Assembly: GCA_020057295.1 (NCBI GenBank)
Contig: JAGVGF010000003.1
Coordinates: 186,236 to 250,235 of the forward strand
DNA length: 64,000 bases
Source: an archaeon
GTDB lineage: Archaea > Nanobdellota > Nanobdellia > Woesearchaeales > UBA9642
Direction: 5' to 3'
Under the pieces are notes generated by a model. The model made no database searches. It was not told where the DNA came from and saw nothing but the letters and a program-made list of their open reading frames with translations. Positions 10,043-18,715 of the stretch are shown one piece after another (the stretch's first letter is position 1; each line of letters starts with the position of its first letter). The position numbers and the translations under genes are program-made.

Positions 10043-10603
10043 TTAACCTCGTTGATTAAAGTATCCATTATCTCTAGCATGCTTTGTAGTCTCTTCGAAT
10101 GCATGTAATATTTCTGGAAAATCTTTGAAGTATTTTTCTTTACTTTTTCTTAAAAATTCTTCAGTCCATCCCTTCCAATCATCTTTATAATCCAATTCGT
10201 GAAGCTCAGCGTCAAAAGAATCCACTGCTTTAGCAAATTTTGCTTCAGGTGTTTTACTTTCTTGAAACTCTTCAAATAATTTTAAATATTTATTTCCAAA
10301 TTTTTCTGGAAGTTTTCTACTAATTATTTTTGCAGCATCTGTCTCTTTTTGTAGTATTTCCTCTCTGTGTTCATCAGGTATTAATGGACTGTCTCCTACT
10401 TCTATTTCTACAAGATCATGGAACAGAATTAGTTCAAAAACGTGAATTTTATCTAATTCAGGATATTGCTCTAGAAAGAAATCTGCTAGAACTAATGCAG
10501 ACCATGTATGTTCTGCTGTTGACTCTTTTCTATTTCCTACAGAATTGAATCTATAAATATCTTTAAGCTTGTATATCTCTCTTAATTTTTGGATGTCTGA
10601 CAT
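10043..10603 (-). CDS. HD-domain phosphohydrolase (YfbR/HDDC2-like 5'-nucleotidase)
   Basis: 186 residues. The HD metal-binding signature appears as 'TAEHTWS' near residue 30, 'LFHDLVEIEVGD' near residue 67 and a later Asp in the 'VDSFDAELHELDY' stretch. This pattern is that of YfbR/HDDC2 deoxynucleoside 5'-monophosphatases. By family it would dephosphorylate dNMPs; specificity is not readable from sequence. It starts 1 nt before the sod stop region and ends 2 nt before bcp, a tight operon arrangement. Confidence 0.85.
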   Translation of the reverse strand: MSDIQKLREIYKLKDIYRFNSVGNRKESTAEHTWSALVLADFFLEQYPELDKIHVFELILFHDLVEIEVGDSPLIPDEHREEILQKETDAAKIISRKLPEKFGNKYLKLFEEFQESKTPEAKFAKAVDSFDAELHELDYKDDWKGWTEEFLRKSKEKYFKDFPEILHAFEETTKHARDNGYFNQRG

Positions 10604-10604
10604 T

Positions 10605-11213
10605 TTATTTTTTTACTGCCTCAAGATATAATCTTTCAACTTCTTCCCAATTTATTACCTTGAAGAAATTTTCTACATATTCTGCACGCTTATTCTGATA
10701 CTTTAGATAGTATGCATGTTCCCATATGTCAATCATTAATATTGGATGTTTTCCTTCTGACCATGGGGTGTCTTGATTTGCTGTTGATACAATTTCAAGT
10801 TTTCCGTTAGAGACTACAAGCCATGCCCAACCAGAACCAAATCTATTCAATGATGCATCTGTAAACTGCTTCTTAAAAACATCAAACGAACCAAATGCAT
10901 GATTTATTACTTCGGTCATCTTGTGCGTTATTGGAACATCTTTCTTCATAATATTCCAGAATTGATTATGATTTAAAACCCCTCCTCCATGATTTCTTAC
11001 AGCATTTCTTGACTGTTCGGGAATGGTGTTTAAGCTTTGCAACAAAGTTTCTATAGGAACTTTCTGTAATCCTGCATATGGTTCGAGTGCCGCATTTAAT
11101 TTATCCACATAAGTTTGATGATGTTTGTCGTGGTGTATTCTCATAGTCTGTTCGTCAATGTACGGCTCAAGGGCGTTATATTCGTAAGGTAATGGTGTTA
11201 ATTCGTGTTTCAT
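10605..11213 (-). CDS. sod: Superoxide dismutase (Fe/Mn family, Mn-like)
   Basis: 202 residues. The four metal ligands are visible: His27 (in IHHDKHH), His82 (LNH), Asp162 and His166 (DIWEH). The motif GGGVLNH and Gln147 in TANQDTP are the combination usual for Mn or cambialistic enzymes; Fe-specific enzymes carry the active-site Gln at the other site. It dismutates superoxide to H2O2, which the nearby Bcp could then remove. An AGGAGG ribosome binding site sits just before the ATG after a 38-bp gap, marking a translation re-initiation point in the run. Confidence 0.94.
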   Translation of the reverse strand: MKHELTPLPYEYNALEPYIDEQTMRIHHDKHHQTYVDKLNAALEPYAGLQKVPIETLLQSLNTIPEQSRNAVRNHGGGVLNHNQFWNIMKKDVPITHKMTEVINHAFGSFDVFKKQFTDASLNRFGSGWAWLVVSNGKLEIVSTANQDTPWSEGKHPILMIDIWEHAYYLKYQNKRAEYVENFFKVINWEEVERLYLEAVKK

Positions 11214-11251
11214 TTTATTTTCCTCCTAGGATTTTCTTTTCAAATTTTCGC

Positions 11252-11818
11252 TTATTTCATAATTTCTTTCAATAGTATAGATATTTTTTCGGTTTTACCT
11301 TCTTCAAAATGTCCCTTATTTTTTTGAATTATTATTTTTGATCCGAGTGTTTTCTTGAATTTATCGGCATTTTTTATTGAGACAAAAGGATCGTTGGTTG
11401 AAAATATTGCTGTCGATGTTTTCATATTAGATTTTACTTTTTTAAAGTCTATTTTCGTTTCTAACCAAGGCTTTGCAATTTCTTTACTTTCTGTTTCATC
11501 AACTGCTGCATCTGTTAATGTTAACCATGGCGCAACAAATAAGACTTTGCCGACTTTTTTTGCTTTAGAAGTTTCAAGATATCTCATAACTGTTTGGCAC
11601 CCAATACTGTGGCCGATGATTATAGTGTTTTCATCAGAATTTTTTGCAATTTCTGAAAGTTTTTTAACCCAAGGTTTTATTTTTGGTACAGCAGGATTAG
11701 GCATGATAGGCTTGATAACTTTGAATCCTTTCTTTGTCAATTCTTTTCCTAACCATACAAACCATCCCTTATTAGGATTTCCATCCCATCCATGAATAAT
11801 TATTGCAGTTTTTTTCAT
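11252..11818 (-). CDS. Alpha/beta hydrolase, RBBP9/YdeN family
   Basis: 188 residues. An N-terminal IIHGWDGNP oxyanion-region motif is followed by IIGHSIGCQ, the nucleophile elbow G-x-S-x-G, at about residue 70. An Asp (NDPF) and His (KGHF) near the C-terminus complete the expected catalytic triad. This matches the small RBBP9/YdeN serine hydrolase family, whose substrates are mostly unknown. It lies in the minus-strand redox run between the AP-endonuclease-like gene and sod, with a 12-nt gap upstream. Confidence 0.85.
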   Translation of the reverse strand: MKKTAIIIHGWDGNPNKGWFVWLGKELTKKGFKVIKPIMPNPAVPKIKPWVKKLSEIAKNSDENTIIIGHSIGCQTVMRYLETSKAKKVGKVLFVAPWLTLTDAAVDETESKEIAKPWLETKIDFKKVKSNMKTSTAIFSTNDPFVSIKNADKFKKTLGSKIIIQKNKGHFEEGKTEKISILLKEIMK

Positions 11819-11830
11819 TTTAACCTCTTA

Positions 11831-12709
11831 TTATTTTAATCCGTCCCAATATTTTTTCATTAAGAGTGCGTCACCTTCGATATTTGGTGATTCGCAGATT
11901 ACAACACCTTTTAATTTATATTCTTTCCACGTCTTGATTAAGTCTCTCCATTTGAAATCTGACTCTTCTAGTATAAGATGATTTTTCTCTCCTTTTTCAG
12001 AGTATGCTATTCCAGACATGTGAATATGCATATTATTTAATCCCTCTTTTCCTAAAACTTTTTCAATCATATTTAACATATCTTTGAATTCCGGAACTGT
12101 ATTATTTTTACCGCCTGTTCTTGCGTGCATGTGTGAGAAATCAACACACGGCATTACTCCTTCAATCTCTGAACTTAATTGTAATATCTCTTTTAGTCCG
12201 GCCCATTGTACAGGTTTTCCTGTTGTTTCAGGTCTAACCCAGATATTATTATCGTTATCACGTAATTCTTTAACAATAGCTTCCATTTGTGTCTTTACAT
12301 TTTCATAAACTGTTTTTTCATCCATTCCTAAATAGAATGCTGAGTGAAACGTCATTGACCATGCGCCTGCAGCACGTGCCATATTTGCTGCTTGTAATAC
12401 TCGTTGAGCTGATGCAGCAACTTTTTCTTTCTCTTTAGCGTTTAAATTAATATAATAAGAACCGTGGCATGTTAACATTACATCTGATTTTTGTCTTTCA
12501 ATGTTTACCTTTTCTGCAGAATCTTCATTTAAGTTAACAGAGTGTACGAACTCAATTTCCATTGCTTCAAGTCCAAGTTCACGAACAGTTCTTACTCCAT
12601 CAAATGTTTTGAGTCCCTTAGAAGATGCTATTGAAGGCATTCCTGCAGTTCCAAATCTAAGTCTGTCTGGTTTCTCTACTTTTATTTTTGAAAAATCAAT
12701 CTGTGCCAT
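11831..12709 (-). CDS. Endonuclease IV-like TIM-barrel protein (AP endonuclease family 2)
   Basis: 292 residues. 'LRFGTAGMP', 'LEAMEIEFVHSVNL', 'LTCHGSYYINL', 'WSMTFHSAFYLG', 'VRPETTG', 'CVDFSHMHAR' and 'MHIHMSG' match the order of metal-ligand motifs (His, Glu, Asp) of endonuclease IV and xylose-isomerase-like barrels. Family enzymes cut DNA at abasic sites using zinc. Sequence is somewhat divergent from bacterial Nfo, so another sugar or phosphodiester substrate is possible. Its ATG overlaps the CYTH stop (TAATG), implying translational coupling. Confidence 0.82.
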   Translation of the reverse strand: MAQIDFSKIKVEKPDRLRFGTAGMPSIASSKGLKTFDGVRTVRELGLEAMEIEFVHSVNLNEDSAEKVNIERQKSDVMLTCHGSYYINLNAKEKEKVAASAQRVLQAANMARAAGAWSMTFHSAFYLGMDEKTVYENVKTQMEAIVKELRDNDNNIWVRPETTGKPVQWAGLKEILQLSSEIEGVMPCVDFSHMHARTGGKNNTVPEFKDMLNMIEKVLGKEGLNNMHIHMSGIAYSEKGEKNHLILEESDFKWRDLIKTWKEYKLKGVVICESPNIEGDALLMKKYWDGLK

Positions 12710-13266
12710 TATATTCTTATTTCTTTGATGTCTATGCTAGACTTTTTATACATATCATTCATCATTTTCTGATACTTATCAGCGTCTAATTCTTTTAATT
12801 TCATCTTTTTGAACAATTTTGATATATTTTCTGACTCCTTGTCTATCAATTTTTTATTATCTGTAACTAATTCTATTTCAATTATTATCCCTAGATATTG
12901 ATGATTCGATACATCGATAGTGTATTTGTCATATTTGTATGTTTCTCTTTTTGATTTTAGTAGCGCACATTTTTTGAAACCCTTTTTCTCCAATTTTTTT
13001 AATGAAGCCTTTACATCTGATAATTTTATATCTTTTTCAGTTTCTGTTCTTGCTTTATCATGATACGTTCCGTTCTTTATTGTTATCTTTGCTTTATCTT
13101 TTCCTTCTTCGTATCTTATCCTTATATATGATGGCTCTTTAAATAACATAGTGATGAGATTTTTTGAAGATATTAGTTTAGCATTATCTTTTAGATATTT
13201 AGTTATCCTTGAATACTCTTTATCTGTAAGGAGTGATCTTTTTTCTATTTCATAATTTGAAGTCAT
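12709..13266 (-). CDS. CYTH domain protein (triphosphate tunnel enzyme / class IV cyclase-like)
   Basis: 185 residues starting with the EIEKR (ExExK) signature of the CYTH superfamily. It continues with alternating basic and acidic strands (YIRIRYE, KAKITIKNG, KTETEKDI-like, YKYDKYTIDV, IIIEIELV) that line the triphosphate tunnel. Family members hydrolyse inorganic or organic triphosphates (thiamine triphosphate, tripolyphosphate) or make cAMP; Archaea have both annotated. The sequence alone does not decide. It follows sufC by 4 nt and overlaps the next gene by one base, so it belongs to the same transcript. Confidence 0.83.
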   Translation of the reverse strand: MTSNYEIEKRSLLTDKEYSRITKYLKDNAKLISSKNLITMLFKEPSYIRIRYEEGKDKAKITIKNGTYHDKARTETEKDIKLSDVKASLKKLEKKGFKKCALLKSKRETYKYDKYTIDVSNHQYLGIIIEIELVTDNKKLIDKESENISKLFKKMKLKELDADKYQKMMNDMYKKSSIDIKEIRI

Positions 13267-13270
13267 TTAT

Positions 13271-14014
13271 TCACCTGAATGATTTATAACCTTCTTTCTC
13301 TAGTTGATCAACAAGTTCTGTACCGCCTTTCTTGATTAGTTGACCATCAAGCATTATATATACATGATCTGGCTTGATATAGTTTAACATTCTCTGGTAA
13401 TGTGTAATAATTAGTATTGTTAAGTCTTTATTTTGTTCTTTTAGTGCGTTTACACTTTCACAAACTTTCTTTAATGCATCAATATCTAATCCTGAATCTG
13501 TTTCATCTAGTATTGCAACTTTTGGTTCAAGCATTGCAAGTTGTAATATCTCCATTTTCTTCTTTTCTCCGCCAGAAAATCCTTCGTTAATATATCTTGA
13601 TGCAAACTCTTTAGGAATATGTAATAATTCCATTTTTTCATTTAATTTTTTCATAAAATCTAATAATCGAACTTGATTCTTTTTATCACGGCGTGCATTG
13701 ATTGCAGTTCTTAAGAAGTTTGATATTGTAACTCCTGGTATTTCTACAGGGTTTTGAAACGATAAGAATAATCCTTTTTTAGATCTTTCATCAGCACCTT
13801 TATCGCTTATATCTTCGCCGTCTAATACTATGCTTCCAGAAGTTTCATATTTTGGATGTCCCATTAATCCGTTTGCGAATGTTGATTTTCCAGAACCATT
13901 AGGACCCATGATTACAGAGACTTCTCCTTTAGCCAATTCTAAATCTATTCCCTTGACAACTTCTTTACCTTCTATGCTTACGTGTATGTTTTTTAAATGT
14001 AATACATTATTCAT
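13271..14014 (-). CDS. sufC: Fe-S cluster assembly ATPase SufC
   Basis: 247-residue ABC-type ATPase. Walker A is GPNGSGKST (about residue 37), the SufC-typical signature is 'FSGGEKKKMEILQLA', and Walker B ends 'AILDETDSGLDIDAL', characteristic of SufC rather than a transporter ATPase. It partners SufB and SufD in the SufBC2D scaffold complex that builds [4Fe-4S] clusters in the cytoplasm. It is 17 nt downstream of sufU and fifth in the suf gene order B-D-S-U-C seen here. Confidence 0.95.
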   Translation of the reverse strand: MNNVLHLKNIHVSIEGKEVVKGIDLELAKGEVSVIMGPNGSGKSTFANGLMGHPKYETSGSIVLDGEDISDKGADERSKKGLFLSFQNPVEIPGVTISNFLRTAINARRDKKNQVRLLDFMKKLNEKMELLHIPKEFASRYINEGFSGGEKKKMEILQLAMLEPKVAILDETDSGLDIDALKKVCESVNALKEQNKDLTILIITHYQRMLNYIKPDHVYIMLDGQLIKKGGTELVDQLEKEGYKSFR

Positions 14015-14031
14015 TTTATTACTCCATATTT

Positions 14032-14442
14032 TTAGATTTTCGGTTTCTCATTACTTATTTTTTTAGATTCGTATTCTATTACCCCTTTCTTTATAGTTAC
14101 TAACGGTAACATTGCACACTTTATTCGTGCTGGTGTAAGTTTTAATCCTATAATCTTCAATAAATCATCAGTATCCATCTTGTGTATATCTGACAATTTT
14201 TTACCAATCACTTCATCAGTTAATATTGAAGTTGATGCCATACATATTACACATCCTCTTCCTTCAAATTTGATATTTTTAATCGTGTCATGATTCTTTT
14301 CATCTAACTTAACATATATTTCTACTTCATCGCCACATGAAATGTTAATATCATGCTGATGAATGTCTGCATTCTTTATTTCTCCCTTATTATGAGGGTT
14401 TTTATAATGATCTAGTAAATATTCTCTGTATAATTCGTCCAT
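14032..14442 (-). CDS. sufU: SufU/IscU-like Fe-S scaffold or sulfur-transfer protein
   Basis: 136 residues. The three conserved cysteines occur in order: ISCGDE (with the partner Asp), GRGCVICMAS and RIKCAMLP. It begins with DELYREYLLDHYKNP, the typical SufU/IscU N-terminus. By family it accepts sulfur from SufS or presents nascent clusters. There is an extra Cys in the second motif (CVIC instead of CAIS). It lies between sufS and sufC with gaps of 17 nt on each side, consistent with a single operon. Confidence 0.9.
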   Translation of the reverse strand: MDELYREYLLDHYKNPHNKGEIKNADIHQHDINISCGDEVEIYVKLDEKNHDTIKNIKFEGRGCVICMASTSILTDEVIGKKLSDIHKMDTDDLLKIIGLKLTPARIKCAMLPLVTIKKGVIEYESKKISNEKPKI

Positions 14443-14459
14443 TTTTATCTCTCATAAAT

Positions 14460-15665
14460 TTAATTTCCGATTATTTTTATAGCGTTTTTAATACTTTCAA
14501 CCAATTTATCGATATCTGCTTTAGTGTTGTAAAATGAAATGCTCAATCTCGATGTTGCTAATAGTCCTAATTTTTTCATTAATGGTTGTGCACAATGATG
14601 TCCTGCTCTTATGCAAACATTATGTTCATCACATATTGATGATAAATCATGAGGATGTACTTTATCTAAGGTAAAACTTATTACAGGACCATAGGATACT
14701 TCTCTGTTGTTATGTCCTATGATTTTAACTTGTTTAATCTTTCTTAATTCTGTTAATGCATAATTTTTTAATGATTCTTCATATTGTAATAATTTTTTAT
14801 AATTATTTTTGTTCAAATATTCTAATGCTTTACTGAATGCAACAATTCCTGGAGTGTCAATTGTTCCGGCTTCGAATTTTTCTGGAATATCTGCCCATGT
14901 TGTATCTTGTAATTCTACTTTATTGACCATATTTCCGCCATAATGGAATGGATGAATTTTTTCAAGTAAAAGCTTTTTTCCATAAACAACTCCTACTCCT
15001 GTAGGACCATAAACTTTATGCGCACTAAATACTAAAAAATCGACATCTAAATTTTTAACATCAACAATATCATGTGCAATCAATTGTGTTGCATCAACAA
15101 TTATTATTGCATTATTGTTTTTCTTTCTTATTTCTTTAACTATTTTTTTTATATCGATTTTTAATCCTGTAACATTACTCATTCCAGTAAATGCCACAAT
15201 TAAAGTATTTTCATCGACAGATTTAGACAGGTCTAATAGTTTCTGTGCTTTTGTATCATAATCTATTACGCGGAACTCTGCTCCTGTTCTCTTTGCTAAT
15301 TGTTGCCACGGAACAAAGTTGCTATGATGTTCGATAACTGTACTAACTATATTGTGTTCTTTAGTAATAACAAGTGTGCGTTCTATACTATTTGCTAAAT
15401 TATTTAATCCTTCAGTTGTGTTTTTAACAAAAACTATTTCGTTGTAATCTGCATTGATGAATTTAGCAACAATTTTACGTGCATCTTCAAGTTTTAATGT
15501 TGCTTCTTCTGATAATGTATATAATCCACGATGTACATTCGAGTTATACTTTTCATAAAAATCTTTAATTGAATCAATAACTATCTTAGGTTTTTGTGTA
15601 GTTGCAGCATTATCTAAGTATGATATTTTACGATTCTGTAATATTGTAAAATCCTTTTCTAACAT
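14460..15665 (-). CDS. sufS: Cysteine desulfurase SufS
   Basis: 401 residues, PLP-dependent class V aminotransferase fold. The PLP lysine lies in 'FSAHKVYGPTG', the N-terminal 'YLDNAATTQKP' and 'VHRGLYTLSEEAT' motifs are those of group II desulfurases, and the catalytic persulfide cysteine is in RAGHHCAQPL. It extracts sulfur from L-cysteine to give alanine and enzyme persulfide for the SUF scaffold. Complete and without visible defects. Confidence 0.95.
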   Translation of the reverse strand: MLEKDFTILQNRKISYLDNAATTQKPKIVIDSIKDFYEKYNSNVHRGLYTLSEEATLKLEDARKIVAKFINADYNEIVFVKNTTEGLNNLANSIERTLVITKEHNIVSTVIEHHSNFVPWQQLAKRTGAEFRVIDYDTKAQKLLDLSKSVDENTLIVAFTGMSNVTGLKIDIKKIVKEIRKKNNNAIIIVDATQLIAHDIVDVKNLDVDFLVFSAHKVYGPTGVGVVYGKKLLLEKIHPFHYGGNMVNKVELQDTTWADIPEKFEAGTIDTPGIVAFSKALEYLNKNNYKKLLQYEESLKNYALTELRKIKQVKIIGHNNREVSYGPVISFTLDKVHPHDLSSICDEHNVCIRAGHHCAQPLMKKLGLLATSRLSISFYNTKADIDKLVESIKNAIKIIGN

Positions 15666-15706
15666 TTTTCTTTCCTTATCGTTTGCTTAATTTTTAATTA
15701 TGCGAT

Positions 15707-16921
15707 TTATGCTATGATCTTAATTTTTATTTCTTCTCTAAGTTTTTCATCAGTGATATCGTTTAATATTTTATCATAAAATCCTTCAATTAATATTTTT
15801 GAAGCTTCTTCTTTGCTTATTCCTCTGCTTTGTAGATAGAATATTTTATCTTCATCAAGTGTTGTAATTGTTGATCCGTGTGTACATTTTACTTCATTAT
15901 TATGTATTTCTAAATCAGGTATAGATATTGCTCTGGATTTATCATCCAATAATATGGTTTCTGATTTTTGATATCCGTTTGAGTTGAACGCATTTTCATT
16001 AATACGCACTAATCCTTGTATTATTGCTCTACTAGATCTTAATACGCATCTATTTTGCATTAATGATTCAGTTCCTCTCCCAGTATGTTCAGAAATATTA
16101 TATAAGGTATATTCAGAATCTTTGCCGCATATTATATTGCTCATTACTGATTTAGAATTTTCACCAAGTAACGTGTTATGTTGTTCTATCAGTGTTAATC
16201 TAGAATCTTTATCAATATTAATCCAGTTAGCATTAGATCCTATCCCTAAATTAAGTGTTTTTCTACCATATACTATATCTCTTACATTCATATTTCTAAA
16301 TTCTACAATATTACTTTTAGAATAATCATCAAGTATTATATCTGTAAAATCTGTTATTATACTATTATGTGATTCATAATTTTCAGGATGTACGGTATTT
16401 ATAGAAATGTTTACATTAACATTCTTGCCAATGAATAATATTAAGTGATTATAACTATTTCCTCTTACATTATTATCTATACGAAATGTTTCTTCCATGC
16501 TAAAGTTATCTTTAAAAATTATTACTTTAATATTTGATAATGCTGCATGAAGATAGTCTAGTTTGTTAAGTTTCTTAACTATTTTATTGCTGAATATGTT
16601 TAACGTGTTAAGTATCTTGTCCTTATGATTCTGATCAATATCTTTAGAATATATTAATTCGTGTAAATTTAATATTTTGATTCTATTATCTAGTAAGTCT
16701 TGATGTGTATGTTTAAATTCTGTTGTTCCTTCATTAAACACTGTATCATAATTAATGAATTCTATATCTGTCTTAATGTTTAGTCCGTGTGAAAGATTTT
16801 TTTGTATTCCTGTATTAAACTTTTCAAAAGCTTCAAGTCTTTCTTCATAGAATCCTCTATGTTTAATCCTATTACTTAGTTCTTCAGATATATTTATTGA
16901 ATTTTCTGTTAAACTGTTCAT
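15707..16921 (-). CDS. sufD: Fe-S cluster assembly protein SufD
   Basis: 404 residues. The N-terminal half is poorly conserved, while the C-terminal beta-helix with 'NENAFNSNGYQKSETILL', 'DLEIHNNEVKCTHGSTI' and 'IFYLQSRGISKEEA' is the SufB/SufD core. Absence of the longer SufB N-terminus and of its central motifs identifies it as SufD. It pairs with SufB and SufC in the scaffold. Its ATG overlaps the sufB stop by four bases (ATGA), implying coupled translation. Confidence 0.92.
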   Translation of the reverse strand: MNSLTENSINISEELSNRIKHRGFYEERLEAFEKFNTGIQKNLSHGLNIKTDIEFINYDTVFNEGTTEFKHTHQDLLDNRIKILNLHELIYSKDIDQNHKDKILNTLNIFSNKIVKKLNKLDYLHAALSNIKVIIFKDNFSMEETFRIDNNVRGNSYNHLILFIGKNVNVNISINTVHPENYESHNSIITDFTDIILDDYSKSNIVEFRNMNVRDIVYGRKTLNLGIGSNANWINIDKDSRLTLIEQHNTLLGENSKSVMSNIICGKDSEYTLYNISEHTGRGTESLMQNRCVLRSSRAIIQGLVRINENAFNSNGYQKSETILLDDKSRAISIPDLEIHNNEVKCTHGSTITTLDEDKIFYLQSRGISKEEASKILIEGFYDKILNDITDEKLREEIKIKIIA

Positions 16922-18306
16922 CCTAATGATCCTTCCATTTCTAATTCTATTAGTCTATTCATTTCTACAGCATATTCTAATGGTAATTCTTTTAGTAACG
17001 GTTCTATAAATCCAGAAACAATCATTTGTATAGCCTGTTCTTCGCTTAATCCCCTGCTTTTAAGATAAAATATTTGATCTTCGCTGATCTTGCCAACACT
17101 TGCTTCATGGACTACATCAACATTTTCTTCTTCTACATCGATTGCTGGATATGTATTTGATTGTGATTTATTATCAAACATCAATGCATCACACGTGACT
17201 GCACATTTACTATTTGTTGCGCCCCTTTTTATTTTAACTAGACCACGATATGCGGTTATTCCGCCATTTTTACTTAAGCTTTTACTTTTGATAGTGCTTG
17301 TAGTATTATTTGCTAAATGATATACTTTAGCTCCCGTATCTTGATTTTGTCCATTGCCTGCATATGCTATTGATATGTGGTCTGCTTTTGCTCCAGGTGC
17401 CATTAGCATGCTTGTTGGATATAACATTGTAACTCCACTTCCTAAATTTCCAGAAACCCATTCCATCGTCGAGTTTTCTTCAACGATTGCTCGTTTAGTA
17501 TTTAGATTAAACGTATTTTTAGACCAATTTTCGACAGAAGAATATCTCATTCTACCATTTTTATGTACAAACACTTCAACACATCCTGCATGAATACTGC
17601 TTGCATTGTAAAGAGGAGCACTACATCCTTCAATATAATGTACTTGTGCATCTTCATCAACAATTATTAATGTATGTTCAAACTGTCCCATACTTTTTGT
17701 ATTCATTCTGAAATATGCTTGTAACGGTAAATCGACATGTACTCCTTTTGGAATATAAATAAATGTTCCACCACTCCATACTGCGCCGTGCAACGCGGCA
17801 AACTTATGTAATTTTGAACTGACGCACTTGGTCATAAAATATTTTTTAACAAGTTCTGGATATTGTTGTACTGCAACATCCATATCTTCAAATATTACTC
17901 CTTGAGCTTTTAAGTCATCGCGAATTTTATGATATACGACTGAACTATCGTACTGTGCTCCTGCTCCAGCAAGTGATTTTCTTTCAGCTTCTGGAATTCC
18001 TAATCTCTCAAATGTATTCTTAATATTTTCTGGAACTTGATCCCATGAATCTGCATTACTTTTTGCGTCAGGCACTAAGAAGTATGTTATCTTGTTTAAG
18101 TCAAGTTTTTCAAGACTCGGACCCCATTCAGGCATTTTTAATTCATTAAATATTTTTAGTGAGTCTAATCTTTTCTGTAAAATCCAGTCCGGTTCATTTT
18201 TATATTTAGATATTTGTCTAACTATATTTTCGTTTAGTCCTGGAACTACTTCATACTTTGTTTCAACATCATCATATTGATCGTATAGTTCTCTTGAGAT
18301 TTCCAT
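16918..18306 (-). CDS. sufB: Fe-S cluster assembly protein SufB
   Basis: 462 residues, normal SufB length. Recognisable stretches include 'GAGAQYDSSVVYH', 'WSGGTFIYIPKGVHVDLPLQ', 'HYIEGCSAPLYN', 'HAGCVEVFVHKNGRMRYSS' and 'KSRGLSEEQA'. Cysteines in the beta-helix region are candidates for nascent cluster ligation. It is the scaffold subunit on which SufS/SufU sulfur and iron are assembled with SufC and SufD. It starts 1 nt after the ArsR-like regulator, so that gene and sufB share a transcript. Confidence 0.95.
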   Translation of the reverse strand: MEISRELYDQYDDVETKYEVVPGLNENIVRQISKYKNEPDWILQKRLDSLKIFNELKMPEWGPSLEKLDLNKITYFLVPDAKSNADSWDQVPENIKNTFERLGIPEAERKSLAGAGAQYDSSVVYHKIRDDLKAQGVIFEDMDVAVQQYPELVKKYFMTKCVSSKLHKFAALHGAVWSGGTFIYIPKGVHVDLPLQAYFRMNTKSMGQFEHTLIIVDEDAQVHYIEGCSAPLYNASSIHAGCVEVFVHKNGRMRYSSVENWSKNTFNLNTKRAIVEENSTMEWVSGNLGSGVTMLYPTSMLMAPGAKADHISIAYAGNGQNQDTGAKVYHLANNTTSTIKSKSLSKNGGITAYRGLVKIKRGATNSKCAVTCDALMFDNKSQSNTYPAIDVEEENVDVVHEASVGKISEDQIFYLKSRGLSEEQAIQMIVSGFIEPLLKELPLEYAVEMNRLIELEMEGSLG

Positions 18307-18307
18307 T

Positions 18308-18640
18308 TTATTTTAACACATTAGTATGAACGCGTTGGCTTCCTTCAATTTTCAAACAGTGCGGACACATTTTTTGTGCATGCTTGTCCACAATTTCAAG
18401 TATTGGAACAATAGTTTCCTTGTTTAACGAATATACTCTCTGTTTTCCTGACCTTTTAACATGAACTATTTTACATTCATATAATCTCTTTAACGAGTGG
18501 CTTACTTTGCTTTGTTCTAATTTTGTGCTCTCTGCTATCTCGCTCACATTCTGAGGTTTTTTTAGAAGTGAATTTATTATAGTCTGATTCGTAGGATTAG
18601 CTAATACTTGGAAAAACTCATTATATGACTGACAAAACAT
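18308..18640 (-). CDS. ArsR-like winged-helix regulator heading the suf operon
   Basis: 110 residues. 'EFFQVLANPTNQTIINSLLKKPQNVSEIAESTKLEQSKVSHSLKRL' (shown in part by its pattern) is a winged helix-turn-helix of ArsR type at about 8-60, followed by a wing with HVKRSGKQRVYSL. Cysteines at the N-terminus (Cys3), mid-protein and in a C-terminal CPHC motif could bind an Fe-S cluster or metal. Its position as first gene of the suf run suggests it senses iron-sulfur status and regulates suf, by analogy with cyanobacterial SufR and bacterial IscR; this is inference. A TATA box at 18663-18671 places the start at the ATG, leaderless. Confidence 0.82.
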   Translation of the reverse strand: MFCQSYNEFFQVLANPTNQTIINSLLKKPQNVSEIAESTKLEQSKVSHSLKRLYECKIVHVKRSGKQRVYSLNKETIVPILEIVDKHAQKMCPHCLKIEGSQRVHTNVLK

Positions 18641-18662
18641 ATGAAACAGTATTCATTTATCA

Positions 18663-18671
18663 TTTATAAAT
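18663..18671 (-). promoter_or_regulatory. TATA box of the suf operon
   Basis: ATTTATAAA-type TATA element on the minus strand, centred about 27 nt before the regulator ATG at 18640. The spacing places transcription start at or next to the ATG, so the suf run would start as a leaderless mRNA. Confidence 0.55.
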
Positions 18672-18674
18672 ATT

Positions 18675-18715
18675 GCTAAGTATGCGCTATCTTATTTAGA
18701 ATTAAAATACTTAGC
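18675..18715. promoter_or_regulatory. Inverted repeat upstream of the suf promoter
   Basis: GCTAAGTAT (18675-18683) and its exact reverse complement ATACTTAGC (18707-18715) flank 23 bp. The inner arm touches the BRE position next to the TATA box of the suf regulator; the outer arm overlaps the last codons of the upstream gene. Possible operator or activator site for the ArsR-like regulator; the assignment is inference. Confidence 0.45.
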
